From contig NZ_KI632511.1 of assembly GCF_000504285.1 (NCBI RefSeq), forward strand, positions 5,686,154 to 5,750,153: a DNA stretch of 64,000 bases, read 5' to 3'. The position numbers and the translations under genes are program-made. Under the pieces are notes generated by a model, which saw only the letters and a list, made by a program, of their open reading frames with translations, had not been told where the DNA came from and did not search any database. The DNA is from Actinospica robiniae DSM 44927 (GTDB taxonomy: Bacteria > Actinomycetota > Actinomycetes > Streptomycetales > Catenulisporaceae). Every line of letters starts with the position of its first letter. Position 1 is the first letter of the stretch. Shown here in pieces: positions 8,439-17,027 of the stretch.

Positions 8439-9260
8439 ATGGCGTCGACCGACTTCTCCCGGGTTCCGGCCACCCAGGCTCCTGGCTCCATACGCAAGTA
8501 TCTGGATCCGACCGAGGAAGTGGTCTTCCACCGCAGGTTCCACTGGGCGGTGCTGCTCGAACCCGGAGCGGTGGTGGCCGTGGGACTGGCCATCACCAGC
8601 TTCGCCGCCGTGGCGGTGCACTCCAGCGGCGGCGGCAACGCCCGCGAAGTGGTGATCGGGCTGTGGATCCTGTGGGCCGCCTGGGCCCTGACCACCATCT
8701 GGGATTACAAGACCCTGACAGGCTTCTATAAGGGTTCTGCCAGCGGACGGCTGTTCGCGGTGGTGCTGACGGCCGGAGTGCTGGCCCTGTGCGGCTACGT
8801 CGGCAAGACCAAGGGCGTGGCGACGCTGCTGTGGTGCGTGCTCGGCGCCTTCGGCTTCTGGGCGCTGCTGCAGTTCGCCCGGTACTGGAACCGCTACCTG
8901 ATCCTGACGAACAAGCGGCTGATGGTGGCCGAGGGGATCGTCAACCAGCAGGTGAAGTCGCTGCCGCTGCCCAAGCTGACGGACATGATCTACCAGCGCA
9001 CCGCGCTGGGCCGCGCCCTCGGCTACGGCACCTTCGACCTGCAGGTGCCCGGCGCGGCGGTCAACCTCGGCAAGATCCCCTACGTCGGCAGCCCGGACAA
9101 CACCTACCTGCAGATCTCGCACCTGCTCTGGGGCGCCTCCGGCCCGCCGAAGCCGAAGAAGATAGCCCTCTCCGGCCAGATAGCGCAGGCCCCGCGCGCC
9201 GGCGAGACGCCCGCGGGCCCGCCGAGCAACATCACCGTGGCCGGCGAGATGGACGGCTGA
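8439..9260 (+). CDS. PH-like domain membrane protein
   Basis: A 273-aa protein with about four hydrophobic segments between residues 35 and 150. A bacterial PH-like (bPH2/YdbS-type) domain follows: RYLILTNKRLMVAEGIVNQQ, then LPLPKLTDMIYQRTALGRAL and YGTFDLQVPG. These domains sit at the cytoplasmic membrane face; the specific role is unknown. The ATG at 8439 follows GAGGGG by about five bases. The C-terminal ~40 residues are a Pro/Gly-rich tail. It pairs with the upstream 55-aa membrane protein. Confidence 0.82.
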   Translation: MASTDFSRVPATQAPGSIRKYLDPTEEVVFHRRFHWAVLLEPGAVVAVGLAITSFAAVAVHSSGGGNAREVVIGLWILWAAWALTTIWDYKTLTGFYKGSASGRLFAVVLTAGVLALCGYVGKTKGVATLLWCVLGAFGFWALLQFARYWNRYLILTNKRLMVAEGIVNQQVKSLPLPKLTDMIYQRTALGRALGYGTFDLQVPGAAVNLGKIPYVGSPDNTYLQISHLLWGASGPPKPKKIALSGQIAQAPRAGETPAGPPSNITVAGEMDG

Positions 9261-9342
9261 AAAGCCCGTCCGCGTCTCGCCTGCGACGGCGCGGTGCTGC
9301 CGCTGCGCTGCTACCGGCTCGGGATCTCGGTCCCGGCGGAGA

Positions 9343-9600
9343 TCACAGTCCCGGCGGAACCTGCTCGAGCGTGCGCTGGATCGCGGCGATCAGCTCGCGC
9401 GCGCTCTCGGCGGTCAGCTCCACCGCGACCCGGGCCGAAGCGCCCTTGCCGGGGTTGAGGAAATCGATGTTCAGCGTGTGCTCGGCCGAGGCGTGCACCG
9501 GATGGTCGTAGGAGACCGTCGCGTCGGTCACCGTGAACCAGCCGTCCGGACCCTTGGCGCTGCCCTCGGCCGCGGCCTTCTCGATGATGTAGGTGCACAC
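9343..9600 (-). CDS. Small conserved protein, DUF6295-like
   Basis: An 85-aa protein starting with GTG (CTYIIEKAAAEGSAKGPDG). Conserved-looking features are GWFTVTDATVSYDHPVHA, AEHTLNIDFLNP and ARVAVELTAESARELIAAI. I recall this family as DUF6295, where a conserved His-containing YDHPVHAxAEHTL core is typical. No activity is known to me. It starts four bases after the stop of the dienelactone-hydrolase gene, so the two are almost certainly one operon. Confidence 0.75.
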   Translation of the reverse strand: MCTYIIEKAAAEGSAKGPDGWFTVTDATVSYDHPVHASAEHTLNIDFLNPGKGASARVAVELTAESARELIAAIQRTLEQVPPGL

Positions 9601-9604
9601 GGGA

Positions 9605-10345
9605 CTAGGCCCCCAGGTGCTTGCCGAAGAAGGCGTTGATCTTCTCCCAGCCGTCCTTGGCCGCCTCGGGCCGGAACGCGGGCCGGTTGACGGCGAAGAA
9701 GGCGTGCCCGGCGCCCTCGTAGTTGTGGAACTCGAACTCCTTGCCGTGCTCGGCCAGCAGGCCCTCGAGCTCGGCCACATGCTCCTGGGACGGGTACTGG
9801 TCGTCCGCGCCGAACAGGCCGAGCAGCGGGCAGGACAGGTCGCCGAGGATGTCGTAGAGCGGCTTGACCTTGAGCGGGAAGCCGTCCGGCGGCGTGCCCA
9901 CGACGAAGGCGCCGTAGTTGTCCACCGCCGCGTCCAGCTCCAGCGAGCAGGCCGAGAGCACGCTCTGCCGGCCGCCCGAGCAGTAGCCGATGACGCCGAC
10001 CTTGCCGTTGGCGTTCGGCAGCGCGCGGAGGAAGTCCGCCGCGCCGGCCACGTCCGCGATCAGACGCTCGTCCGGCACGCCCCCCTTGGCCCGGCCCGCG
10101 GCAGCCGCGTCGTCGGGCGAGGCGCCCGGCGCGTCGCGCCAGTAGAGGTTCGGCATGACGGCGTTGTAGCCCATCGAGCCGAAGCGGCGGACGATCTCCT
10201 TGGTCTCATCGTCGTAGCCGGGCAGGTGGTGGATCACGACCACCCCGCCGCGCGGCGCGGAGTCCTGGACCAAGGCGGCGTACGCCTCGATCTCGTCGCC
10301 GTCGGCGGTCATGGTGATGGTCTGGGAGAGGAAGGCATCGCTCAT
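9605..10345 (-). CDS. Dienelactone hydrolase family protein
   Basis: Alpha/beta hydrolase of 246 aa. The nucleophile elbow is GYCSGGR with Cys, as in carboxymethylenebutenolidase. The acid is probably the Asp in GLFGADDQYPS and the base the His in YEGAGHAFFAV. The N-terminal VVVIHHLPGYDDETKE is also typical. The substrate cannot be read from sequence; no aromatic-degradation genes are nearby, so a general detoxifying esterase is as likely. The ATG at 10345 is preferred over a GTG six bases upstream. It is translated just ahead of the DUF6295-like gene. Confidence 0.88.
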   Translation of the reverse strand: MSDAFLSQTITMTADGDEIEAYAALVQDSAPRGGVVVIHHLPGYDDETKEIVRRFGSMGYNAVMPNLYWRDAPGASPDDAAAAGRAKGGVPDERLIADVAGAADFLRALPNANGKVGVIGYCSGGRQSVLSACSLELDAAVDNYGAFVVGTPPDGFPLKVKPLYDILGDLSCPLLGLFGADDQYPSQEHVAELEGLLAEHGKEFEFHNYEGAGHAFFAVNRPAFRPEAAKDGWEKINAFFGKHLGA

Positions 10346-10554
10346 GGCCACCAGTCTTAGACTATTTAGGCAGGCTCAGCAACTGCGCCACAGCGTGGTG
10401 ACCGAGAGTCGTCCGACCGACCCGGCCGGTCGAGGACCACGGTCGTCAGACCAGGCGGCGGGGCCAGGCGGCGCGGCCGGACCGTCGGACTCGACAGTCG
10501 AACCACGCTGCCCATACGCCCGGCATTCGGTGAAGGCCTGACGATCCGCCGCGT

Positions 10555-12108
10555 TCATACGGCAATGCGCGTGCCCCTCAAGATCTCGCGAAGCCGCCCG
10601 GCAGCGGGAGCGGCAGCGGACGGCGCTGCGGCGAGAAGAGCGGCAAGCGCTTTATCAATATCCGCAGGCGCCCCGTCCACCTTCAAGACCGCCACCTTGG
10701 ACCAGGAATGCGTCCACCGCACCAGTCCGGCATCGGCGAGTTCGACCATCACCCAGGCCGGCAGCGTGGATGCCAAGGCTCTCGCGCCGATCTCATGGAC
10801 CACCGTCGTCCCGGTCGATGCGTAGCGCAGCTGCGCCGGAGTCAGCAGGCGGTAGTGCACCAGTTCCATCTGACCGGCCTCGATCTGATCGAAGAAATCC
10901 GCCAGGACAGGTGGCGCGCCTTTGATCAGGTGCAAAGCATCCACAAGAGGCTGTGCGGCTTTGCGTGCATGTGCCCTGGCGACTGTGTCGGCCAGCACGT
11001 CCCAATCCACTCGACGCTTCTCAAGGTGCTGCGGCTCGAGGCCGGCGACTGCTTCGAGCAGGTCGTAGGTACCGGCGAAGGAATCGACGGCTCGGCCGCG
11101 GGATGTGTCCTGGGTACGGCCGTCGTCCGGCAGAGCGCGAAGCGCGGCAACGCGCTCTGCGATCGGCGGGTGGGAGTCGAACGCCGAAGACTTCTTCGGC
11201 GAAGGAGCGTCGCGCTCCGATTCGACGACGTCCCGCCAGTTCGACTCGTCGAGCATCGAACCGAAGCCGGCGAACAGCGTGTTCGGGTGCGGCACGAGGC
11301 CGAAGCCGGTACCGGCGTCGGCGAACCAGGTCCGGAAGTGTCGGTAAGCAGCTCGGTACGCCGACATCTCGGCCAACGTGTCGGCTGCGACATCGCGCCC
11401 GCACAGTTCGGCGCTGATCCGGTCGGCCGCGTACTCCTGGGCGCGACTGACTTTCTGGGTGGCGGTGAGGAAGCGCACTGCGTAAGCCCGGACTAACGCG
11501 TAGATCAGCGGTTGCCCTCGCAGCATCCACCCGCCGCTCTTCGCGTCGGCCGCGAAGCCGGCAGCCGTGTCCAGAGCGCTGGCCAAGCCTGCCCGGCCGC
11601 GCATGACCACAGGCAGCAGCCGCGTGTCACGACCGGCGAAGTGGCCGAACTCGTGCGCCAGGACCGCATCGAGCTTGGTCGGCGACAACGCGACCAGCAT
11701 CGGCGCGCCGATGATCAGATGCCGCTGGCCGGAACGCAGACCGAGCCACCGCGTCCGCTCGAACACGGCCGCATTGAACCGAGAATCGATCCACAGGAAC
11801 GTCGGCGCCGCCGTCCCGGCAGCGTCGGCCGCAGCACGGACCGCCGCCCACAGGTCGGAATGCTCGGACTCGAGTACTGAGACGCCCGAGACCTTACCGG
11901 AGCCCAGCAGCAGCGAGGCGTAGAACGCCCGGACCACCACGATGAACGCCGCGCCGCTCAGAGGCAGCCCGAACAGCAGGAGCACAAGGGCGTTGCCGTA
12001 GAGCATGAGCGCATCCAGGCCCACCACCACAACGAGCAGCCCGACACCCAGGACGTAGAAACCAATCAGCAGCATGACGGCTGCAGCAGCGCGTAAACCT
12101 ATGCTCAT
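10555..12108 (-). CDS. M48-family membrane zinc metalloprotease
   Basis: A 517-aa protein with two N-terminal hydrophobic helices (about residues 8-30 and 39-60), then a cytoplasm-facing peptidase domain. The zinc site AHEFGHFAGRD lies at about 151-161, and the third ligand is probably the Glu of SRAQEYAADRI downstream, as in HtpX/Ste24-type enzymes. The ~170-residue C-terminal extension after HPPIAERVAALRAL shows no domain I recognise. A GGGGAG ribosome site is close to the ATG. It may take part in membrane-protein quality control; the substrate is unknown. Confidence 0.85.
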   Translation of the reverse strand: MSIGLRAAAAVMLLIGFYVLGVGLLVVVVGLDALMLYGNALVLLLFGLPLSGAAFIVVVRAFYASLLLGSGKVSGVSVLESEHSDLWAAVRAAADAAGTAAPTFLWIDSRFNAAVFERTRWLGLRSGQRHLIIGAPMLVALSPTKLDAVLAHEFGHFAGRDTRLLPVVMRGRAGLASALDTAAGFAADAKSGGWMLRGQPLIYALVRAYAVRFLTATQKVSRAQEYAADRISAELCGRDVAADTLAEMSAYRAAYRHFRTWFADAGTGFGLVPHPNTLFAGFGSMLDESNWRDVVESERDAPSPKKSSAFDSHPPIAERVAALRALPDDGRTQDTSRGRAVDSFAGTYDLLEAVAGLEPQHLEKRRVDWDVLADTVARAHARKAAQPLVDALHLIKGAPPVLADFFDQIEAGQMELVHYRLLTPAQLRYASTGTTVVHEIGARALASTLPAWVMVELADAGLVRWTHSWSKVAVLKVDGAPADIDKALAALLAAAPSAAAPAAGRLREILRGTRIAV

Positions 12109-12168
12109 TCTCCCCGCCCTTTCGCGGAGAGGTTAGCAGCGGGTGAGCGGCCACGGGACCTGGAACGG

Positions 12169-13158
12169 TCATGCGTCAGCCAGGCATGTGATGAGGCGTT
12201 GGCCCGCCGCGTCGATGTCGGTCTCATCCTGATTGCTGAGGATGACAACCGAGAAGTCGAGGTCGGGAACGCGGACTTGGAGCGCACGAAACCCCGGGTT
12301 GTCGCCGGGGTGGTAGCGCACGCTGTGCCCGAGCAGCGAGCCGACGACGCATCCGTATCCGTACCCGCCTCTCATCAGCGCATCGGGCCAGGCCGAAGTC
12401 GTGCTGGGCAAGCGAGAGTGGGCGGTCGTAGCGAGCCGACATGACTCGTTGCCGAACAGCTCTCCGGCGTCGAATGCGGCGGCGAACCGAGCGAGGTCAT
12501 CGACCGTGGACCACACGTCGCCAGCACCGGGAAGACGCACGAAAGCGAGCGCGTCGCCCGGCTGACCGCCTACGTGACCGCGCGCCGGGGTCCGAAGCGG
12601 TACGCCAGCACTGGTAGATGCCATGCCTAGCGGCTCGAAGATACGCCGCTGCAGAAAGCCGCCGTACGCCTCGCCGCTCGCCCTCTCGATGGCGAGCGCG
12701 GCGAGCATGAAGCCGGGGCTGCTGTAGCTCCACTTGGTGCCGGGGGCGAACAGCAACGGCTGCTCGGCAAGCCGGCTGACGTACTCGTCGACGCCCAAGG
12801 AATGCAGCGCGTCGAATCCGGGCACGACGTCCCAGTGCCCGAGCCCCGAAGTGTTGCTGAGCAGGTGATGCAGCGTGATCTGCCTCCAGCTCGGCGGCGC
12901 CTCGACGATCCAGCGACTTATCGGCGCGCGCAGGTCGAGGACGCCGTCCTCGCACAAGACGAGGGCCGCAACCGCGGTGATCTGCTTGCTGACGGAACAG
13001 ATCTGGAAGATCGAATCCGGCGCGAGCGGTTCACCGGTCACAGAGTCGGCGACGCCCACGGCTTCACGCAGGACCACCCGATTCTCGCGCGTCACCAGTA
13101 CGGCGCCGCTGAAGCCCGGGAGAGTTTGAGAGAGCACGCCGAACCGTTTGGCACGCAT
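12169..13158 (-). CDS. Serine hydrolase, beta-lactamase class C-like
   Basis: A 329-aa penicillin-binding-protein-like hydrolase. The SxxK motif is SVSK at residues 55-58. The second motif is YSS in WSYSSPGFM instead of the classical YxN. The third is the HPGDNPGF segment. No signal peptide is visible (the N-terminus is MRAKRFGVLSQTLPGF), so it is probably an intracellular esterase or D-aminopeptidase-type enzyme rather than a resistance beta-lactamase. It follows an HD-domain gene on the same strand after 79 bases. Confidence 0.85.
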   Translation of the reverse strand: MRAKRFGVLSQTLPGFSGAVLVTRENRVVLREAVGVADSVTGEPLAPDSIFQICSVSKQITAVAALVLCEDGVLDLRAPISRWIVEAPPSWRQITLHHLLSNTSGLGHWDVVPGFDALHSLGVDEYVSRLAEQPLLFAPGTKWSYSSPGFMLAALAIERASGEAYGGFLQRRIFEPLGMASTSAGVPLRTPARGHVGGQPGDALAFVRLPGAGDVWSTVDDLARFAAAFDAGELFGNESCRLATTAHSRLPSTTSAWPDALMRGGYGYGCVVGSLLGHSVRYHPGDNPGFRALQVRVPDLDFSVVILSNQDETDIDAAGQRLITCLADA

Positions 13159-13237
13159 GACGAGATGATCGCACGCCGCACCGTTTCCGGGAGTCCGCGT
13201 TTTCAGGGAACCGGCGGCCCGCAGGACATCAGCTACG

Positions 13238-13879
13238 TCAGCTACCCCACCGCGACGCCAGCGCCATCCGCTCCATGCCGCTCAGCCCGTCCGGATCCTT
13301 CGCCCGCCCCTGCACGATCTCTGCAGCGATCGTCAGCGGCGGCGCGTTCTCCGGAGCGCGCGCCGCATGCCGTGCGATCACGTCCGCGAGCGACGAAGCC
13401 ATCCGCAGGCGAGGGAACCGCGCGTGGATCGCCACGGCTTGGTCCTCCTTCACGATCTCCGCCGCGACGCCGAAGTCCATGCCGACGCCGCGTCGGGTGA
13501 GGGCCGCAATCGGACCCCGGCGCTCGGGAATGGTCGGCGTCGAGTGCAGGGCGATCGCTTCCCAGACGACGTCCACCTCCTTGGCGCCGAAACCCTGGCG
13601 GGTCAACAGTTCCGCGGCCATGTCCGCGCCGTCGAGTTCGAAGCGCTGGCCACCTCGTGCCTCGGGCGAGGTACCGAGGTCGTGCAGGACGCATGCGAGG
13701 AACAGCAGTTCCGGGTCGAACTCGGATCCCGGCTGCATGCCGTCCCGTTCGGCGATGAGCATCGCGAACAAGTAGCAGCGGAAACTGTGGTTCGCGACGG
13801 ATTCGGTGACGCACGCCCGGACGTAGTCGCTCGCATGCTGCGCAGCCGGGGTGTCGGGGAAGGCAGGGATGGAAGTCAT
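13238..13879 (-). CDS. HD-domain phosphohydrolase-like protein
   Basis: A 213-aa protein with the HD signature: His in VANHSFRCYLFA, HD in ACVLHDLGTSPE, and later His/Asp ligands (ALHSTPTIPE and VGMDFG). The pattern matches the cyanamide-hydratase-like/HDIG group. The physiological substrate is unknown. The ATG at 13879 is preferred over an ATG two codons upstream. It is divergent from the GlxA-type regulator, which could control it. Confidence 0.82.
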   Translation of the reverse strand: MTSIPAFPDTPAAQHASDYVRACVTESVANHSFRCYLFAMLIAERDGMQPGSEFDPELLFLACVLHDLGTSPEARGGQRFELDGADMAAELLTRQGFGAKEVDVVWEAIALHSTPTIPERRGPIAALTRRGVGMDFGVAAEIVKEDQAVAIHARFPRLRMASSLADVIARHAARAPENAPPLTIAAEIVQGRAKDPDGLSGMERMALASRWGS

Positions 13880-13938
13880 GGCCACAACGCTATGAGCTGC
13901 GGATTGGCACCGACAGTGGCACAGATGACACGTATCGA

Positions 13939-13950
13939 TAGGATCGTGCC
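13939..13950 (+). promoter_or_regulatory. -10 box of leaderless regulator promoter
   Basis: TAGGAT at 13939-13944 ends six bases before the ATG. A GTGGCA with 17-bp spacing (13916-13921) can serve as -35. The transcript would begin at the start codon. The region is shared with the divergent HD gene. Confidence 0.55.
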
Positions 13951-14913
13951 ATGCCTTTGCGCCACCGGCCCCACCACGTCGTGGTCCTTGCCCTGCCTGG
14001 CGTCCTCGCCCTCGACTACGGCATTCCGGTACAGGTCTTCGGGAGCTGGGCCGGAGGCCCGTACGAACTGACCGTCTGTAGCCAGGAGCCCGGCCCGGTG
14101 CCGTGCGACGCCGGCCCGGCGCTCTATGTCGAGCACGGCCTCGAAGCCCTCGCCGACGCCGACACGGTGATCATCCCCGGACTCGCCCACGAGGAGCGCC
14201 CCACTCCGGAGGTGCTCGAGGCTCTCGCCGCGGCGGCCGCACGCGGCACGCGGATGGTCTCGATCTGCAGCGGCGCTTTCGTCCTGGCCGCTGCCGGCCT
14301 TCTCGACGGCCGCCGGGCTACGACGCACTGGGCCAAGGCTGCCGAGCTGGCCGAGTACTACCCTGCGGTCACCGTCGAAGAGGACGTGCTCTACGTCGAC
14401 GAGGGGGAGGTCCTGACGTCCGCCGGGGTCGCCGCAGGGCTCGATCTGTGCCTGCACATCATCCGCAGCGACCACGGCGCCGCAGCAGCCAACCAGCGGG
14501 CCCGCGGCCTGGTAGCGGCACCGCATCGGACCGGAGGCCAGGCCCAGTACATCGATCGGGCCGTGCCCGCGACGTCGGGCGACACCTTGGCGGACCTCCG
14601 CGGCTGGCTCCTCGGGCACCTCGAAGAGCCGCAGTCCCTGGACCAGATGGCGCGCCGGGCCGGGGTCTCGCGCCGCACCCTGAGTCGACGATTCCTGGAG
14701 GAGACCGGCCGTCCACCCGCCGGCTGGCTGCTCGACGTCCGGCTGACCAGGGCCCGGGAACTGCTGGAGACCAGCGACGCCCCCATGGAGACGGTCGCCC
14801 GGCTCGCCGGACTCGGCACACCGGCAAACCTCAGGGTCCTGTTCAACCGCCACGTCGGCACGGCGCCGAGCACCTACCGGGCCACGTTCCGGCGGACGGC
14901 GTCAATTTCCTGA
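13951..14913 (+). CDS. GlxA-family AraC-type transcriptional regulator
   Basis: A 320-aa regulator. Residues ~8-180 form a DJ-1/PfpI-like domain (VVVLALPGVLALDYGIPVQV, VSICSGAFVLAAAGLLDGRR, with Cys in the nucleophile-elbow position). Residues ~215-315 hold two AraC helix-turn-helix motifs (LDQMARRAGVSRRTLSRRF and METVARLAGLGTPANLRVLF). It probably senses a metabolite and regulates the divergent HD gene, the serine hydrolase behind it, or itself. The start agrees with the leaderless promoter. Confidence 0.92.
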   Translation: MPLRHRPHHVVVLALPGVLALDYGIPVQVFGSWAGGPYELTVCSQEPGPVPCDAGPALYVEHGLEALADADTVIIPGLAHEERPTPEVLEALAAAAARGTRMVSICSGAFVLAAAGLLDGRRATTHWAKAAELAEYYPAVTVEEDVLYVDEGEVLTSAGVAAGLDLCLHIIRSDHGAAAANQRARGLVAAPHRTGGQAQYIDRAVPATSGDTLADLRGWLLGHLEEPQSLDQMARRAGVSRRTLSRRFLEETGRPPAGWLLDVRLTRARELLETSDAPMETVARLAGLGTPANLRVLFNRHVGTAPSTYRATFRRTASIS

Positions 14914-14955
14914 TTTTCCGGCCTGGTGTCGGATCCGACTGGCATGCTCTGTTCC

Positions 14956-15498
14956 ATGGAGCACGCGAAGTTCTGGGCACTCATCGACGATGCTCGCCGC
15001 GAAGTCGGCGAACCGCGCGGCACCGAAGCCGTCGCGTCACAGGCAGCTGCGATACTCGCCGGCTGTCCGGAGCAGGAGATCGTCGCCGCTCAACAGTCGC
15101 TGTGGGATCTCATGACGGAGTCCTACACGACCAGGCTGTGGGGCGCCGCCTACGAGATCAACGGCGGCCGTTCGGACGACCTGTTCGACTACTTCCGCGG
15201 CTGGCTGATCGTGCAGGGCCGTGCCACATACGAGCGCGTCGTGTCCGACCCCGACAGCCTCGCCGACGTCCCGGAGATCCAGCGGATCATCGCCGATGAG
15301 GAGGACGTCGAGTGCGAGACGGCGCTGTCCATCGCATGGACCGCGTACATCACGGCGACCGGCGTACAGATGCCGGACGATGCGTACACGATCCGGTACC
15401 GCGACCTGGAACCCGGCTGGGACTTCGACGACGAAGAAGCGATGCAGCTTCAGCTTCCACGCCTGACCGCCCTCACCCAGCAGCGCGACCGCTCGTGA
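14956..15498 (+). CDS. DUF4240 domain protein
   Basis: A 180-aa protein opening MEHAKFWALIDDARREVG, characteristic of DUF4240 (N-terminal FW.lID.aR). Other family features are LWDLMTESYTTRLWGAAYEI and DDLFDYFRGWLIVQGRATYE. Members often occur near toxin or defence genes and may be immunity-like, but there is no toxin beside it here. The ATG at 14956 was chosen over an upstream in-frame ATG because it matches the family N-terminus. Confidence 0.85.
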   Translation: MEHAKFWALIDDARREVGEPRGTEAVASQAAAILAGCPEQEIVAAQQSLWDLMTESYTTRLWGAAYEINGGRSDDLFDYFRGWLIVQGRATYERVVSDPDSLADVPEIQRIIADEEDVECETALSIAWTAYITATGVQMPDDAYTIRYRDLEPGWDFDDEEAMQLQLPRLTALTQQRDRS

Positions 15499-15567
15499 AC
15501 CTCGGCGCACGGTCCGTGCGTGGTCGCGCACGCGGTCATTCAGTACTCTGACTGGTGTATCCGGCCT

Positions 15568-16041
15568 ATGAGGGGGGCCTCCATACCTCGGCGTGTCTTG
15601 ATATGTGTGGCCGTCGCCGTCGCCGTGCCGCTCGTACTCGCGGGCTGCTCGGGCGGCACAGCAGCGTCGCCCGCGCCGTCGAGTACGGCCCCGCCGCCGA
15701 TCTCCGCATCCGCGTGTGCCGCGATCGAGTCGGCCTGGAAAGCGTTCGCGCCGACCATGACAGCCGAGAGTCCGTTCCCCACCGCCGACAGTCTCAATGC
15801 TGAGATCGCTGCTCTCGGTTTGCTTCAAGCAGAGGTCGGAAACTATATGAGCGCTAAGCCGGTGACCGACTTCATGGGAGATCTCTCGGATCTCGGCGAC
15901 CAACTGACGACTGTGGAGAACGACCTCAGCGGGCTCGGCAACGTCGTCGGCCTCCCTGTGGCCGACTCCGATCTGTACAGAGCACAGCTTCATGCCACGT
16001 CCGACGAGCGGGCGATCGCCGGCGACTGCGCCGTCGTGTAG
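15568..16041 (+). CDS. Putative lipoprotein
   Basis: A 157-aa exported protein. The signal peptide MRGASIPRRVLICVAVAVAV ends in the lipobox LVLAGC, so the mature protein should be lipid-anchored at the Cys near residue 27. A Ser/Pro/Ala linker is followed by a mostly helical domain. One Cys near its start (SACAAIESAW) and one near its end (AGDCAVV) could form a disulphide. The family is not recognised. Confidence 0.75.
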   Translation: MRGASIPRRVLICVAVAVAVPLVLAGCSGGTAASPAPSSTAPPPISASACAAIESAWKAFAPTMTAESPFPTADSLNAEIAALGLLQAEVGNYMSAKPVTDFMGDLSDLGDQLTTVENDLSGLGNVVGLPVADSDLYRAQLHATSDERAIAGDCAVV

Positions 16042-16067
16042 CGCGGTGGTGGCGGACCGTCCTCCTC

Positions 16068-16080
16068 TAGATTCATACGC
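16068..16080 (+). promoter_or_regulatory. -10 box of a leaderless promoter
   Basis: TAGATT at 16068-16073 is followed by seven bases and then ATG, the same geometry as at upp. No ribosome site precedes the ATG. Confidence 0.4.
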
Positions 16081-16419
16081 ATGAACCCGCTGGAGTACCG
16101 ATCGCGGCACGGCAGGGTCACCGTCGACGACACCGGCATCGAAGTGATCGGCTATGGCGGCGGCGATGGGCTGTTCCTGCCGTGGCATTCGATCGGCCAT
16201 ATGTACCTCAGCGGGCTCGGTCGGCGTACGCAGCGAGCTCGCATCATCCGGCTACGGATCACTGACGGACGGACGGTGCCGCTGCCCGCACCGGTGGCAG
16301 GACGCTGGCGGAGCAGGGCCTTCAACCGGGCTTCAGACGAGATCTTCCGAGTGTGGCGCCAGTACGCCCGGATCCGGCTCGAGCCGCCCCAGGACGAGAT
16401 CCCGCGTGGACTGCGCTAG
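16081..16419 (+). CDS. Hypothetical protein, 112 aa, PH-like pattern
   Basis: It starts MNPLEYRSRHGRVTVDDTGI. The alternating strands (VTVDDTGIEVIGYGG, LFLPWHSIGHMYLSG, RIIRLRITDGRTVPLPAP) followed by one C-terminal helix (RASDEIFRVWRQYARIR) resemble a bacterial PH-like domain. This is inference from pattern, not a recognised family. No membrane segment is present. Confidence 0.6.
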   Translation: MNPLEYRSRHGRVTVDDTGIEVIGYGGGDGLFLPWHSIGHMYLSGLGRRTQRARIIRLRITDGRTVPLPAPVAGRWRSRAFNRASDEIFRVWRQYARIRLEPPQDEIPRGLR

Positions 16420-16427
16420 ATACTGCG

Positions 16428-16685
16428 CTAGATAGCGCGCTCAGCGATCACCGAAGCGGCCTCTCGCTGCCGCCGCCTGCGCTCGCCGAGCGTCGTTCCG
16501 GTCGCCGTCTGCAGCGCCAGGTAGACCATGAAGCCCAGGGAGAACCCGGTCCAGTGGTCGTGCAGCATCAAGAGCGATACCGCGCTGACCACTGCCAGGG
16601 TGGAAACGAGCACCACGCACGCAGAGATGAGGAAGACGGCCGACAGCGACAGTGTTCGTATCCATCCTTGCATCCATGTGTTCAT
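16428..16685 (-). CDS. Small two-helix membrane protein
   Basis: An 85-aa protein, MNTWMQGWIRTLSLSAVFLI at the start, with two hydrophobic helices (about residues 10-36 and 43-60). It has a basic cytoplasmic tail (GERRRRQREAA). I chose the ATG at 16685; the open frame extends 40 codons upstream but looks non-coding there. It is convergent with the preceding gene. The function is unknown. Confidence 0.5.
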   Translation of the reverse strand: MNTWMQGWIRTLSLSAVFLISACVVLVSTLAVVSAVSLLMLHDHWTGFSLGFMVYLALQTATGTTLGERRRRQREAASVIAERAI

Positions 16686-17027
16686 GCGCCAAGGATGCAC
16701 CAAAACCGGCTGCGTTCCCAGGCATGCCTCAACCACCTCGACACGAACTCGCCAGAACACTCGGCCAAAGCGGAACAAACCAGAACGAGCTACCTCGCTG
16801 AGCACTGCCCGACGTTCCGGGGGGTCTGGCGGATGGAGGTCGACCGCCTCATTTTTCTACCGCCTGCTCGGACTCGCCGTGACCCATGAACTGGCGCGCT
16901 ACAGTAATCTCATATATCAACAACAACCTAACAAACTGTTACCACAACTGCCGCAGACACACGGGTTGAACGATCGCCCCACAGGGTCCTTATGCTGCGC
17001 TGGTAGGATCACCCGAAAGTCATCTCC

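Noticed and set aside
12169..13158. Antibiotic-resistance beta-lactamase
   Set aside because: No signal peptide and YSS instead of YxN; fits a general serine hydrolase better.
14103..15299. 398-residue frame across the GlxA gene and DUF4240 gene
   Set aside because: Overlaps two genes with recognised domains in another frame; Arg/Pro-rich shadow.
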